Shown in pieces: positions 23,424-31,310 of a DNA stretch of 64,000 nt (positions are counted from its first letter, which is position 1; each line of letters begins with the position of its first letter). The stretch spans positions 26,697 to 90,696 of the forward strand of contig WRPG01000010.1 in the NCBI GenBank assembly GCA_009773355.1, given 5' to 3'. The notes beneath the pieces are model-generated. The model was not told the origin of the DNA, made no database searches, and saw only the letters and a program-made list of their open reading frames with translations. A program made the position numbers and the translations under genes. This DNA is from Limisphaerales bacterium. Lineage in GTDB: Bacteria > Verrucomicrobiota > Verrucomicrobiia > Limisphaerales > SXTU01.

Positions 23424-26400
23424 TCATCGAATCGTGATGAAGTCGTTGTGATTCAAGAGCGCGTGGACGAGGGCGGCGCGGGCCTTGGCCTCGGGCTGGG
23501 CAGCCTTGCGCTCCTGCGCGGCGGCGAGAAACCGGGCGAGGCTTTCCGCGCAGAGCTGCTGCTCGGCGGGCGTGGGCGCGGCGGCGAGGACGGTGCTGAA
23601 TGTCGTGCGGATGAACACCTCGTCGGACGCGCTTTCCGTGTCCTTCACGAGGCGCTCGGCGAGCTTTGCGGCGGCGGTGGAGACGAGCCGGCTGTTGGCC
23701 AGCGCGAGCGCCTGCTGTGGCAGAATGCTCTCGTCGCGGCGGTAGCATTCCTTCGTGTTCGCGTTGTCGAACATCTCCAGGAACTTGTTCAGGTCCTCGG
23801 GCGACTGCGTGAAGTAGAAGCTGCGACGGAGGGAATCCTCGCGCTTCGGGTCAATGGTCGGGCCGCCGATCTTGGGGTCGAGCGTGCCGGCGAGGTGGAG
23901 GAGGCTGTCGCGGAGAACGTTGGCGTCCATGCGCTGGGAGTTCATGCGCCAGTAGTATTTATTTTCTGGGTCGGTCGTGGCACCGATAGACTCCTCCTTA
24001 CGTTTTACGTCTTCACGTTTTCCGGCCCCGTAAGACGTAACGCGTAATGCGTAAGCAGAGGACGAAGTCATGCGATACGCCTCCGACAGCACCATCTGCC
24101 GGTGCAGACGTTTGAGGCTCCAGCCGTGCTCCATGAAGTCCACGGCGAGCCAGTCGAGCAGTTCGGCGTGGACGGGCTTCGCGGCGCGGCGGCCGAAGTC
24201 GGTGACGTTGGCCACAAGCGGCTGGCCGAAGTGGCGGGTCCAGACGTGGTTCACGAGCACGCGCGCGGTCAGCGGGTTCTGGCGGTCGGCGAGCCAGTTG
24301 GCGAACGCGAGCCGTCGGCCGGTGCTGGTGGTCGGATACGGGAGCTGGCGGCGTGCCTCCGGCTCGTCCGGCCCCTCGAAGGCTTTGAGTGTCGCGCGCA
24401 GCGCCGTGTAGTTCGTGCCCGGCGACGCGATGGCCTTTTGCGCCTTCGCCAGCGCGTCCTGCGCGGTCTTCAACTTCTTCTCGGCGTCCGGCTCCTTCTT
24501 CTTTTTCGCGTCGGCGCTGGGCGAAAGGATTTCCAATTCCGCCTTCGCCACGTCGGCCTCGGCTAGGGCGAGCTTGAACTTGGCTTCCGCGAGCGCGGCG
24601 GCCTCCAACGTAGGGCGAGCATCCTGCTCGCCTTCCGCCTTCTTCGCACCGCGAACCTGCGGTTCGCCGGAGGCGGGCAAGATGCCCGCCCCACGTTGGT
24701 CAGCTTCCCACACGGCGCGAACCATCGCGGGGCGCAACTCGGCGGCGGCGAGGGCGAGTTCAGCAGCCTTGAGCGCGGCGCGGGCCTGGTCGGGCGTGGA
24801 GACGATGGCAGGGGCGGCGGGAGCCTTGGCGCTCGGCGTGGGGGCGGGCGAACTGGACTTCACAAGCTGCACCTCGGCGGGCAGCGCGCTCAGCTCGAAG
24901 GCGAGGAAGTCCGCCGTGGCGTCGTAGGTGATGAGCTGGAACCTGCCGGGCGTGCGCTCGGGCAGCTCGAAGGCCAGCGCGGGCGCGCCGTTGACGGCGA
25001 CGTTGATGAGCGGGCCGCGCACGCGCACGGTCAGCTCGTAGGTTTTGCCAAGTTTCACGGGGCGGGCCTGCATGCCACCAGGCGGGTAGGCGTATTGGTT
25101 GGCCTTGCCATAGGCGATCTGGAGTTTCGGGCCGGGCGCGTGGGCGCTGAGATACACGAGCGACTCGCGGGCGTCGGTGGTGTCGAAGGTGAAACCGACG
25201 GACTTGTAGTTCGCGCCGCCGGTAATGCGGAACTTGAGCATGGCCTGGAAGTCGGCGGGATGATCCGCGCGGCTGCGGGCGGCGCTGCGGGAAGATTGCA
25301 CCTGCGATTGGCGCAGCACGCCGTTGGTGTAAGCCCACTGGCCGTCGCGCAGTTCCCAGAGCTGCGGGCTCGCGGCGGCGAAGGTGTCGGTGAAGAGCGG
25401 CTTGCCACCGGAGCGCCGAGCATTGCTCGGCGTTGAGTTGGGTGCCTCGGCAGCGAGGGATAGCGCAACAGTCTTCGTAGCGTCTGGCCGAGCGATGCTC
25501 GGCGCTCCGGCGGAGGTGCGCTCGACCTCGGCGAGCTTCTTCTTCGCCGCCTCGACGGCCTGCCGTGCGATGGTGATCTGCTCCTGCGCGGCGGCGAGAT
25601 GGTTCGTGAGCACCCACGGCTGGAGCGCGGGGTTGTGCGCGGGCGGTGGGAGCTTCACCGGCTGGATGGCGAGCGGCTTGAACGCGAGCGCGGCGGGCAC
25701 GGCGGCACGGATGACCTGGTTCGTGTCGGGGTTCTTCTCGTTGCCCTTCACATGGATGTAAGTGGGCCGGTCGAGGTGCAGGTCGTAGGCGCGCGGGAGA
25801 CCGTCCTTCTCCAAGTCGGTCGTGCCGGGCAGCTCGTCGAGCCGCGCGTGATACGGCTCGAAGATGGCGCGCATGGCGTAGTAGTCGGTCGTGGTGAGCG
25901 GGTCGTATTTGTGGTCGTGGCACTTCACACAGTTCATCGTGAGGCCGAGGAAGGCTTTGCTGGTGTGCTCCACCACGTCGTCCATCCAGGTCGTGCGGTT
26001 GAAGAGGTAGTAGTTGCGCGCGAGGAAGCCGGTGGCGCGAAGGGTCGCGGTGTCGGTGGGCGCGAGTTCGTCGCCGGCAAGCTGCTCGACGATCATGCGG
26101 TCGTAGCCCTTGTCGGCGTTGAGCGACTCCACAATCCAGTCGCGCCAGTGCCAGATGTGCTTCTGGCTGTAGCGGAGCTGCGCGCCCAGGCCCCACCAAT
26201 CGCTGTAGCGCCAGATGTCCATGAAGTGCCGGCCCCAGCGCTCGCCGTGGTGCGGGCTGGCAAGGAGGCGTTCGACGACGCGCTCGTGGGCCTGCGGTGA
26301 TTGGTCCGCCGCGAAGGCGCGCAGTTCATCCGGCGTGGGTGGCAGTCCGGTGAGGTCGAGCGTGACGCGGCGGAGCCAGATGGATTTCTCGGCGGGCGGC

Positions 26401-26948
26401 TGGGCGGTGAGCTTCTGCGCGCGGCGCTGGGCTTCGAGGAAGGCGTCAACGGGATTGGCGATTGGCGATTGGCGATTGGCGATTTTTGGCACCGCTACCT
26501 TCACCGGGGCTTTGAATGCCCAATGCTCGCGCGGGTCGCTCTCCGGCTTCTCGTCCTTCGGCGCGGTCGCTCCTGCTGCAATCCACTCGCGCAGCGCGGC
26601 GATTTGCGGTGCATGGAGCGGCTCGCCTTCGGGCGGCATCCGCTCGTCGAGGCTCGTGGCGGAGACCTTCTTGAAGAGCCGGCTTTCGGCGGGCCTGCCG
26701 GGGACGATGGCGGGGCCGTGCTTGCCGCCTTTGCGGATGAACTCCGCCGTGTCGAGCCGCAGCTTGCCCTCCTGCTTGAGCGCGCCGTGGCACGCGTAGC
26801 AGCGCGCCGCCAGGACAGGCTTCACGTCCTTGAGATAATCCACGCGCTCGGCGGCCCCGGCGGCGAGGCCGAGGCTGGCGAGCGCGATTGCGGCGGTGCG
26901 AAACACGCTGACTCGGACGCTGCGGACCAGGGCTTTATTGCCGCGCAC
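23424..26948 (-). CDS. PSCyt1-DUF1549-(ConA-like)-DUF1553 (PSD1) protein, cytochrome-type
   Basis: 1174 residues, long for the family. Order: a signal segment (about 15-34), PSCyt1 with haem motif CYACH at residues 50-54, DUF1549 at about 165-370 with a second haem motif CVKCH, a beta-sandwich with LWELRDGQWAYTNGVLRQSQ at about 540-700, charged helical linkers, and DUF1553 at about 870-1150 (RLAFANWLADRQNPLTARV, NHVWTRHFG). Such proteins are thought to be periplasmic and perhaps electron-linked to carbohydrate use; function is unproven. Four in-frame repeat inserts (listed separately) explain much of the extra length. The GTG at 26948 lies seven bases after the VOC gene stop, suggesting coupling. 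DUF1501 lies downstream. Confidence 0.9.
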   Translation of the reverse strand: MRGNKALVRSVRVSVFRTAAIALASLGLAAGAAERVDYLKDVKPVLAARCYACHGALKQEGKLRLDTAEFIRKGGKHGPAIVPGRPAESRLFKKVSATSLDERMPPEGEPLHAPQIAALREWIAAGATAPKDEKPESDPREHWAFKAPVKVAVPKIANRQSPIANPVDAFLEAQRRAQKLTAQPPAEKSIWLRRVTLDLTGLPPTPDELRAFAADQSPQAHERVVERLLASPHHGERWGRHFMDIWRYSDWWGLGAQLRYSQKHIWHWRDWIVESLNADKGYDRMIVEQLAGDELAPTDTATLRATGFLARNYYLFNRTTWMDDVVEHTSKAFLGLTMNCVKCHDHKYDPLTTTDYYAMRAIFEPYHARLDELPGTTDLEKDGLPRAYDLHLDRPTYIHVKGNEKNPDTNQVIRAAVPAALAFKPLAIQPVKLPPPAHNPALQPWVLTNHLAAAQEQITIARQAVEAAKKKLAEVERTSAGAPSIARPDATKTVALSLAAEAPNSTPSNARRSGGKPLFTDTFAAASPQLWELRDGQWAYTNGVLRQSQVQSSRSAARSRADHPADFQAMLKFRITGGANYKSVGFTFDTTDARESLVYLSAHAPGPKLQIAYGKANQYAYPPGGMQARPVKLGKTYELTVRVRGPLINVAVNGAPALAFELPERTPGRFQLITYDATADFLAFELSALPAEVQLVKSSSPAPTPSAKAPAAPAIVSTPDQARAALKAAELALAAAELRPAMVRAVWEADQRGAGILPASGEPQVRGAKKAEGEQDARPTLEAAALAEAKFKLALAEADVAKAELEILSPSADAKKKKEPDAEKKLKTAQDALAKAQKAIASPGTNYTALRATLKAFEGPDEPEARRQLPYPTTSTGRRLAFANWLADRQNPLTARVLVNHVWTRHFGQPLVANVTDFGRRAAKPVHAELLDWLAVDFMEHGWSLKRLHRQMVLSEAYRMTSSSAYALRVTSYGAGKREDVKRKEESIGATTDPENKYYWRMNSQRMDANVLRDSLLHLAGTLDPKIGGPTIDPKREDSLRRSFYFTQSPEDLNKFLEMFDNANTKECYRRDESILPQQALALANSRLVSTAAAKLAERLVKDTESASDEVFIRTTFSTVLAAAPTPAEQQLCAESLARFLAAAQERKAAQPEAKARAALVHALLNHNDFITIR
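23997..24056. repeat. In-frame word repeat (TTACGTTTTACG family) inside PSD1 gene 1
   Basis: CTTACGTTTTACGTCTTCACG is mirrored by GTAAGACGTAACGCGTAATG, 24030-24056. It encodes SAYALRVTSYGAGKREDVK in the PSD1 protein, just after the conserved SEAYRMTSS and before DPENKY, without breaking the frame. Same words at 28490-28516 and 45506-45565. Confidence 0.88.
24604..24699. repeat. In-frame inverted repeat (GAGCATCCTGCTCGCC / GGCGGGCAAGATGCCCGCC) in PSD1 gene 1
   Basis: The outer ends CCAACGT and ACGTTGG bracket two related hairpins, GGGCGAGCATCCTGCTCGCC and GGCGGGCAAGATGCCCGCC. The reading frame passes through as RGAGILPASGEP to EGEQDARPTLE, a low-conservation linker before the DUF1553 domain. 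Confidence 0.82.
25408..25510. repeat. In-frame inverted repeat (CCGGAGCGCCGAGCATTGCTC) in PSD1 gene 1
   Basis: CCGGAGCGCCGAGCATTGCT at 25408 onwards is mirrored by GAGCGATGCTCGGCGCTCCGG ending at 25510. The frame reads through as GAPSIARPDA and TPSNARRSGG, directly before the beta-sandwich module. Confidence 0.82.
26453..26483. repeat. In-frame direct repeat GATTGGC in PSD1 gene 1
   Basis: Four successive ATTGGCG words, the copies directly adjoining with no spacers. On the coding strand they read PKIANRQSPIANP in the linker between PSCyt1 and DUF1549. Confidence 0.85.
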
Positions 26949-26954
26949 AGCGCC

Positions 26955-27425
26955 TCAACACGACTTCATCATCGCCGCCATGCGCCGGCCAATCTCCTCG
27001 GGCGTCACGTCCTCGACGTGCGTGGCCAGCGTCCAGCGGTGGCCGAAGGGGTCCAGCAGCGTGCCGGAGCGGTCGCCGTAAAACTTGTTCTCCATCGGCT
27101 GCTCGGACTTCGCGCCGGCGGCGATGGCGGCGGCGAACATCGCATCCGCGTCCGGCACGTAGAGGTGCACAAACACCGATGAACCGCCGAGGGTCTGCGG
27201 GCTGACCGCGCCCATGCCGGGAAACTCGTCGGCCAGCATGATGACGGAGCCGCCGATCTCGATTTCCGCGTGCATGACGGCACCGCCAGGACCGGGAAGG
27301 CGCATCCGCTCCCGCGCGCCGAAGACGCGCTGGTAGAAGTCGAGCGCCTGCGCGGCACCCTTGATGATGAGATACGGAGTCACGGCGGAGTAGCCGTCGG
27401 GGATGGGTTTGGGTTTGGTGCTCAT
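26955..27425 (-). CDS. VOC family protein, PhnB-like glyoxalase
   Basis: 156 residues. It begins with SAVTPYLIIKGAAQALDFYQ and continues with GARERMRLPGPGG, MHAEIEIGGSVIMLADEF, VHLYVPDADAMFAAAIAAGA and DRSGTLLDPFGHRWTLATH. This matches the PhnB/YaeR-like branch of VOC proteins, often of unknown substrate. Metal-ligand positions of true glyoxalases are only partly kept. The final segment EDVTPEEIGRRMAAMM is common to the branch. It lies between the Gfo/Idh gene (22-base gap) and the PSD1 gene (a few bases), so it is likely in the same transcript. Confidence 0.85.
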   Translation of the reverse strand: MSTKPKPIPDGYSAVTPYLIIKGAAQALDFYQRVFGARERMRLPGPGGAVMHAEIEIGGSVIMLADEFPGMGAVSPQTLGGSSVFVHLYVPDADAMFAAAIAAGAKSEQPMENKFYGDRSGTLLDPFGHRWTLATHVEDVTPEEIGRRMAAMMKSC

Positions 27426-27447
27426 GGTGGGTTTTGGTTTGCTGAAA

Positions 27448-28485
27448 TCATCCGCGTTTCACCGCCTTGGTCTGGCCGGACTTCGCGGCCTCGTAGAAGG
27501 CATAAATGGCATCCAGCACGCGCAGCCCTTCGCGGCCGGTCACGGGCGGGTCTTGCAGACCTGCGGCGGCACGGGCGCAGGCGTGGACCCAGGGCGTGTA
27601 GCCGGTCGGCTCGTTCGGCGGCGTGTAGGTCTGGATGCCGTTCACCTTCGGCTCGGCGGTGGAATACCACTTCAGGCTGACCTCGGGCTGGTGGTTCAGC
27701 TCCAGCCAGCCTTTCTCGCCCCAGACCTTGAGGTGCTGGTGATAGCCGCGGTCGAGGTAGTAGCCGCTGGTGAGCGTGCCGAAAGTCCCGTTGGTGAAGC
27801 GCAAGGCGGCGGCGTTCGAGTCCTCCACGTCCATCGGCTGCCCGCCGACGTTGCCGGAGAAGCCCGCGACCGCCTCGATTTCCGCGCCCGTGATGAAGAG
27901 CGCCAAGTCCAGCCAGTGAATGCCCAGCCACGTCAGATGCCCGCCGCCACCGCGCGCTTTCTGGCCATACCAAGCCTGCCGGTAGCCCGGGTTCTTCAGC
28001 CGCGTCTGGTCCGCGACGAGGTGAATCTCCATGCCGTAGAGTTTTCCCAGCCTGCCCTCGCGCACGAGCCGCTGCGCCTCGCGCGCCTCGGGGCGCAAGC
28101 GGTTCGCGAACGCGAGCATCAGGTGCAGGTGCTTGCCCTCGGCCTTGCGCACGAGCGGCTCGAAGTCAGAAGCGCGCACGCACGCGGGTTTTTCCGCCAT
28201 CACATGGCAGCCGTGCTCCAATGCGGCGTCAATCGCCGGCGGCGCGAGCACGGCCTCCATCGTGACGAGGGCGAACTTGGGCTTGTGCTCGCGCAGCAAC
28301 GCTACGGCGTCCTTGCCGGTGGCCTTGAGCTTCGGCCCAAGCGTCTTCTGCGCGGCGGCGAAGGTGGCTCCGCTCGGGTCGGCGATGGAGACCTCACCGA
28401 CCTCCGTGCTGGCGGCGAGGCCGGCGAGATAGGCGTCAAGGTGCGGGCCTGCGGCGTGCGTGAGAACGGCGACGGGGATGGGCAT
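27448..28485 (-). CDS. Gfo/Idh/MocA family oxidoreductase
   Basis: 345 residues with an N-terminal Rossmann half (about 1-125) and a C-terminal beta-sheet half. The family Lys is in VMAEKPACV, and GGGGHLTWLGIHWLDLALF carries the catalytic-region His residues. These enzymes oxidise or isomerise sugars and related compounds with NAD(P). The expected GxGxxG loop at the N-terminus is not evident (LTHAAGPHLDAYLAG instead), so cofactor binding may be altered. It sits in a minus-strand run with a DUF4380-like secreted protein upstream and the VOC, PSD1 and DUF1501 genes downstream, which fits a carbohydrate role. Confidence 0.88.
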   Translation of the reverse strand: MPIPVAVLTHAAGPHLDAYLAGLAASTEVGEVSIADPSGATFAAAQKTLGPKLKATGKDAVALLREHKPKFALVTMEAVLAPPAIDAALEHGCHVMAEKPACVRASDFEPLVRKAEGKHLHLMLAFANRLRPEAREAQRLVREGRLGKLYGMEIHLVADQTRLKNPGYRQAWYGQKARGGGGHLTWLGIHWLDLALFITGAEIEAVAGFSGNVGGQPMDVEDSNAAALRFTNGTFGTLTSGYYLDRGYHQHLKVWGEKGWLELNHQPEVSLKWYSTAEPKVNGIQTYTPPNEPTGYTPWVHACARAAAGLQDPPVTGREGLRVLDAIYAFYEAAKSGQTKAVKRG

Positions 28486-28489
28486 GGGA

Positions 28490-28516
28490 ATTACGTTTTA
28501 CGCATTACGAATTACG
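28490..28516. repeat. Intergenic word repeat ATTACGTTTTACGCATTACG
   Basis: Four ATTACG/TTTACG words in a row between the DUF4380-like gene and the Gfo/Idh gene. Same family as the in-frame copies in the two PSD1 genes. It is a single arm with no mirrored partner nearby. Confidence 0.75.
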
Positions 28517-28522
28517 CCGCAC

Positions 28523-29527
28523 TCACTTGAAGGCCGCCTCCACCTGCGCCGCCAACTTCGCCAAATCAATCTGCCCGCCCGCCGCCGGGAACTTGTGCGG
28601 GAGCAGATACCAATCCTCCGTGAAGCTCACGCTCGCGCCCGGCGCGATGGTCTTGCGCGGGCCGTGCGGCTCCAGCTCGCACGCGGGGACTTGGGTGGCC
28701 TGCGGATACCAGAAGCACAGCGTCAGCCCGGCGATTTCGGGATACACGCCGTCCTTGGGCGACGGGTAGCGCTTCACGAACGCCTGGCCGTGCGGCATCA
28801 CGTAGGCGAACCACCCGGCGTTCGAGTCGAAGCCGAGCTTGGGCTGGCGCGTCGGGCCGAGGACTTCGAGGAAGTTGCCGCGCATCCGCACGTTCGGGTC
28901 GGTGGGTTTGAGGATGATGGAGTGCTCCGCGCCTTGGTTATACATCACGAAGCCGGTCGGAAACCGCCGCGTGTCCGGCGTCTGCGGGATGACGCCGATG
29001 CCGCCATGCACCGCGAACGTGCGGCTCCAGTGCGTCCAGAACTTCGGCTCCTTGGAAACATTCTTGATGACCTGCTCGCAGGCGAGATGGGTGCCCGTCG
29101 CGGCGAGGCGGAAATTGCGGATGAGCTGCACGCCGGTCGCGTCGTCAGGCTGGCTGGTGAGCCGCACCGCACGCGGACCGATGGCCTCGGCCTGCCACGC
29201 GCCGGCCCAGAGCTTGTCGCGCTTGGGGATGAGATACTCCGGCCCGATGTCGAAGCGGCCCGCGCTGGATGGTGCTTTCGGTCCGCCGGGCGTGCCCCAC
29301 TTCTCTTCGCGCGGGTCGAGGTAAAGCGCGTTCTTGCCCTGGTGCGTGTATTCCAGCACGCGCCCGCCGACTTGGTGGCCGAGCGTGACCTTCGTGTCGG
29401 CGTTGGAGAGTTCGAAGCAATCGGGGTAGTTCAGCACCTTCACTCGGCGCACGCCCTCGGGCAGCGCGGCGGCGGAGACGGTAAGTTGAAGCGCGAGCAA
29501 CGCGGCGGCAAGACAGGTGGAGCGCAT
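28523..29527 (-). CDS. Secreted DUF4380-like (aldose-epimerase-fold) protein
   Basis: 334 residues from the ATG at 29527, with signal peptide MRSTCLAAALLALQLTVSAA. The mature part is beta-rich: DCFELSNADTKVTLGHQVGG, RVLEYTHQGKNALYLDPRE, WPEAEAIGP-like strands, NFRLAATGTHLACEQVIKN, and a C-terminal PGASVSFTEDWYLLPH. This resembles DUF4380 and galactose-mutarotase-like folds found in carbohydrate loci. It is probably periplasmic; activity is unknown. Twelve further codons upstream lack signal character, so the ATG at 29527 is preferred. It is the first gene of the minus-strand run to 21713. A nested repeat region lies upstream. Confidence 0.75.
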   Translation of the reverse strand: MRSTCLAAALLALQLTVSAAALPEGVRRVKVLNYPDCFELSNADTKVTLGHQVGGRVLEYTHQGKNALYLDPREEKWGTPGGPKAPSSAGRFDIGPEYLIPKRDKLWAGAWQAEAIGPRAVRLTSQPDDATGVQLIRNFRLAATGTHLACEQVIKNVSKEPKFWTHWSRTFAVHGGIGVIPQTPDTRRFPTGFVMYNQGAEHSIILKPTDPNVRMRGNFLEVLGPTRQPKLGFDSNAGWFAYVMPHGQAFVKRYPSPKDGVYPEIAGLTLCFWYPQATQVPACELEPHGPRKTIAPGASVSFTEDWYLLPHKFPAAGGQIDLAKLAAQVEAAFK

Positions 29528-29573
29528 TGCTGATTCTGAGCGGAGCCAGCGCGGGAAAAGCAACGAAGATTTC

Positions 29574-29843
29574 TGCCCGCGAAAAACGCGAATCCCGAAC
29601 CGGGAGCAGGGGGCGAACCGGTCGGATGATAGTGGCGTGCGGATGGCCTTCCGGAGACGAGGTCGCGAAGCGTCTGGACTGCGGTGTCTTTAGCACCGCT
29701 TTTGGAAGTCGTGCGGTTCAGAGAGCGGCGCTGAAGCCGCCGCAGTCCAAACGCTTCGCGACTTCCATTGCCTTGATGGGTGCGAGCCGTGCCGGCCAAA
29801 TCCCATCTTGTTTCGCGTCTATTCGCGTGTTTCGCGGGCCACC
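29574..29843. repeat. Outer word repeat (CGCGAA family) bracketing family B copy 2
   Basis: GCCCGCGAAAAACGCGAATC at 29577 and its loose mirror TTTCGCGTCTATTCGCGTG and TTTCGCGGGCC at 29811-29843 enclose the family B stem-loop at 29661-29762. The right part forms the last codons and the stop of xseA, so the xseA C-terminus (VARETRE) is encoded by the repeat. Confidence 0.65.
29661..29762. repeat. Dispersed inverted repeat, family B copy 2
   Basis: The arms 29661-29705 and 29722-29762 share GTCGCGAAGCGTCTGGACTG and GCAGTCCAAACGCTTCGCGA, with AGCACCGCTTTTGG and AGAGCGGCGCTGAAG at the loop side. The arms match copy 1 at 2951-3053 in opposite order. Between the DUF4380-like gene and xseA; no gene here. 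Confidence 0.85.
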
Positions 29844-31279
29844 CTCTTCGCCTCGCCTTTTACGACGCTCTCGATTTCCCCGTGCTGGACGCGCGTGCGG
29901 AGCGTCTGGCCCGGCTTCGTCTGCTCGGCGCTGCGGATGACCTTGCCGGTCGCCGCGTCCGTGGTGATGGAGTAGCCGCGGGCGAGGACGTTCTCCGGCG
30001 AGAGCAGGCGCAGGCGGCTGGTGAGCGCGGCGAGCTGCTCACGGCGCACAGCGAGCTGCGCGGTGGGCTTGAGGCGTTGCAGCCGGAGCGCGGCCTGACT
30101 GAAGCGGTGCTGCCGCTCCCGCAACTGCGTCTTCGTCTCGCGGGCCAGGGCCACACCCGCGTCGTCGAGCCGCTGTGCCCACTCCTGCAAGCGCCGTCGC
30201 GGGTGCGCGAGCGCTAGCCGGTGGCGGACTTGTGCGAAGCTTTCTTCAGCCGCTTCCAAATGCTGCCCCGCGAGTTGGCGCAGCCGCGACGTTGCCTCCG
30301 CCACAAACTCCCGGCAGGCGAACGCGCCTTCCGTAATCAACTCCGCCGCCGCGCTCGGAGTCGCCGCGCGCAGGTCCGCGACGAAGTCCGCGATGGTGAA
30401 GTCAATCTCGTGCCCGACCGCCGACACGACGGGAATCGCCGACTCGAAGATGGCGCGAGCAACCGCTTCTTCGTTGAAGGCCCACAAGTCTTCGAGGCTG
30501 CCACCGCCACGGGTCACCAAGATGAGGTCGAGCTTGGGCAGGTGAGAAAGTGAGAGAGCGGGATAGTGAGAGGGTGCCTCGGACACCTCTCTCACTTTCT
30601 CACTCTCTCGCTTTCCCACCTGCTCCGCTACCTGCTCGGCATCGGAAGCCGAATACTGATTCAAAAGCCGAACCGCTCTCGCGACTTCCAAAGCCGCCCC
30701 CTCCCCCTGCACGCGGCACGGGACGAAGATGATTTCCAAGCCCGGCTGGCGGCGCTGGATGACGTGCAGGACGTCGCGGATGGCCGCGCCGGTGGGCGAC
30801 GTGACAAGGCCGATGCGCTGCGGGTAGCGCGGGAGCTTGCGCTTGCGGTCCAGTTTGAAGAGGCCTTCCGCCGCGAGCTTTTCCTTCAGTCGCTCGAAGG
30901 CCGCCTGCAACGCGCCCACGCCCTGCAACTCCGCGCTGCTGACGATGAGCTGATACTGCCCGCGCGCCTCATAGATCGTCACGTCGCCGGTGAGCAGCAC
31001 CTTCTGGCCGTCCGCTAGCAGCGAGCGGTGCGGGACGGACGTGTTGCGGAAGAGCACGCACGCGAGCTGCGCGCCCGCGTCCTTGAGCGTGAAGTAAACA
31101 TGCCCCGACGACTGCGCGCGGAGGTTGGTAATCTCGCCGGAGACGGCGACCTGCCCGACCTGCTTCTCCAGCAGCCGCTTGATATTCCCGGTCAGCTCCG
31201 AGACGGACAACACCTTGCGCACCGCCTCCGTCGGGAAGAGTTCGCCGAAGTCCCATTGCGATTTGGAAGGTTTGGCCAT
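29819..31279 (-). CDS. xseA: Exodeoxyribonuclease VII large subunit (repeat insert in catalytic region)
   Basis: 486 residues. With XseB it degrades single-stranded DNA. The N-terminal OB-fold (about 20-115) has LSVSELTGNIKRLLEKQVGQ and FTLKDAGAQLACVLF. The catalytic domain has LPRYPQRIGLVTSPTGAAIRD, the VQGEGAA block, LILVTRGGGSLEDLWAFNEE and AVGHEIDFTIADFVADLRA-type motifs. Between LLNQ and LDLILVTRGGG there are about 40 residues where about 10 are normal. The extra part (GKRESEKVREVSEAPSHYPA) is a translated inverted repeat at 30539-30622. A coiled-coil region follows, and the last residues come from another repeat. The catalytic motifs are intact, so the protein is probably active. XseB is not in the window. 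Confidence 0.93.
   Translation of the reverse strand: MAKPSKSQWDFGELFPTEAVRKVLSVSELTGNIKRLLEKQVGQVAVSGEITNLRAQSSGHVYFTLKDAGAQLACVLFRNTSVPHRSLLADGQKVLLTGDVTIYEARGQYQLIVSSAELQGVGALQAAFERLKEKLAAEGLFKLDRKRKLPRYPQRIGLVTSPTGAAIRDVLHVIQRRQPGLEIIFVPCRVQGEGAALEVARAVRLLNQYSASDAEQVAEQVGKRESEKVREVSEAPSHYPALSLSHLPKLDLILVTRGGGSLEDLWAFNEEAVARAIFESAIPVVSAVGHEIDFTIADFVADLRAATPSAAAELITEGAFACREFVAEATSRLRQLAGQHLEAAEESFAQVRHRLALAHPRRRLQEWAQRLDDAGVALARETKTQLRERQHRFSQAALRLQRLKPTAQLAVRREQLAALTSRLRLLSPENVLARGYSITTDAATGKVIRSAEQTKPGQTLRTRVQHGEIESVVKGEAKRVARETRE
30539..30622. repeat. In-frame word-type inverted repeat inside xseA
   Basis: The left arm 30539-30576 (GTGAGAAAGTGAGAGAGCGG words) and the right arm 30584-30622 (CTCTCACTTTCTCACTCTCT words) pair almost fully, with a loop of only about seven bases. 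The frame of xseA stays open across it. Confidence 0.92.
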
Positions 31280-31310
31280 TTGGGTTTGGTCGGAACCTGG
31301 CGAAGAATTC

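Noticed and set aside
26453..26483. Possible CRISPR-like direct repeat (ATTGGCG)
   Set aside because: Units are seven to ten bases with no unique spacers and lie inside a protein gene; no cas genes in the window.
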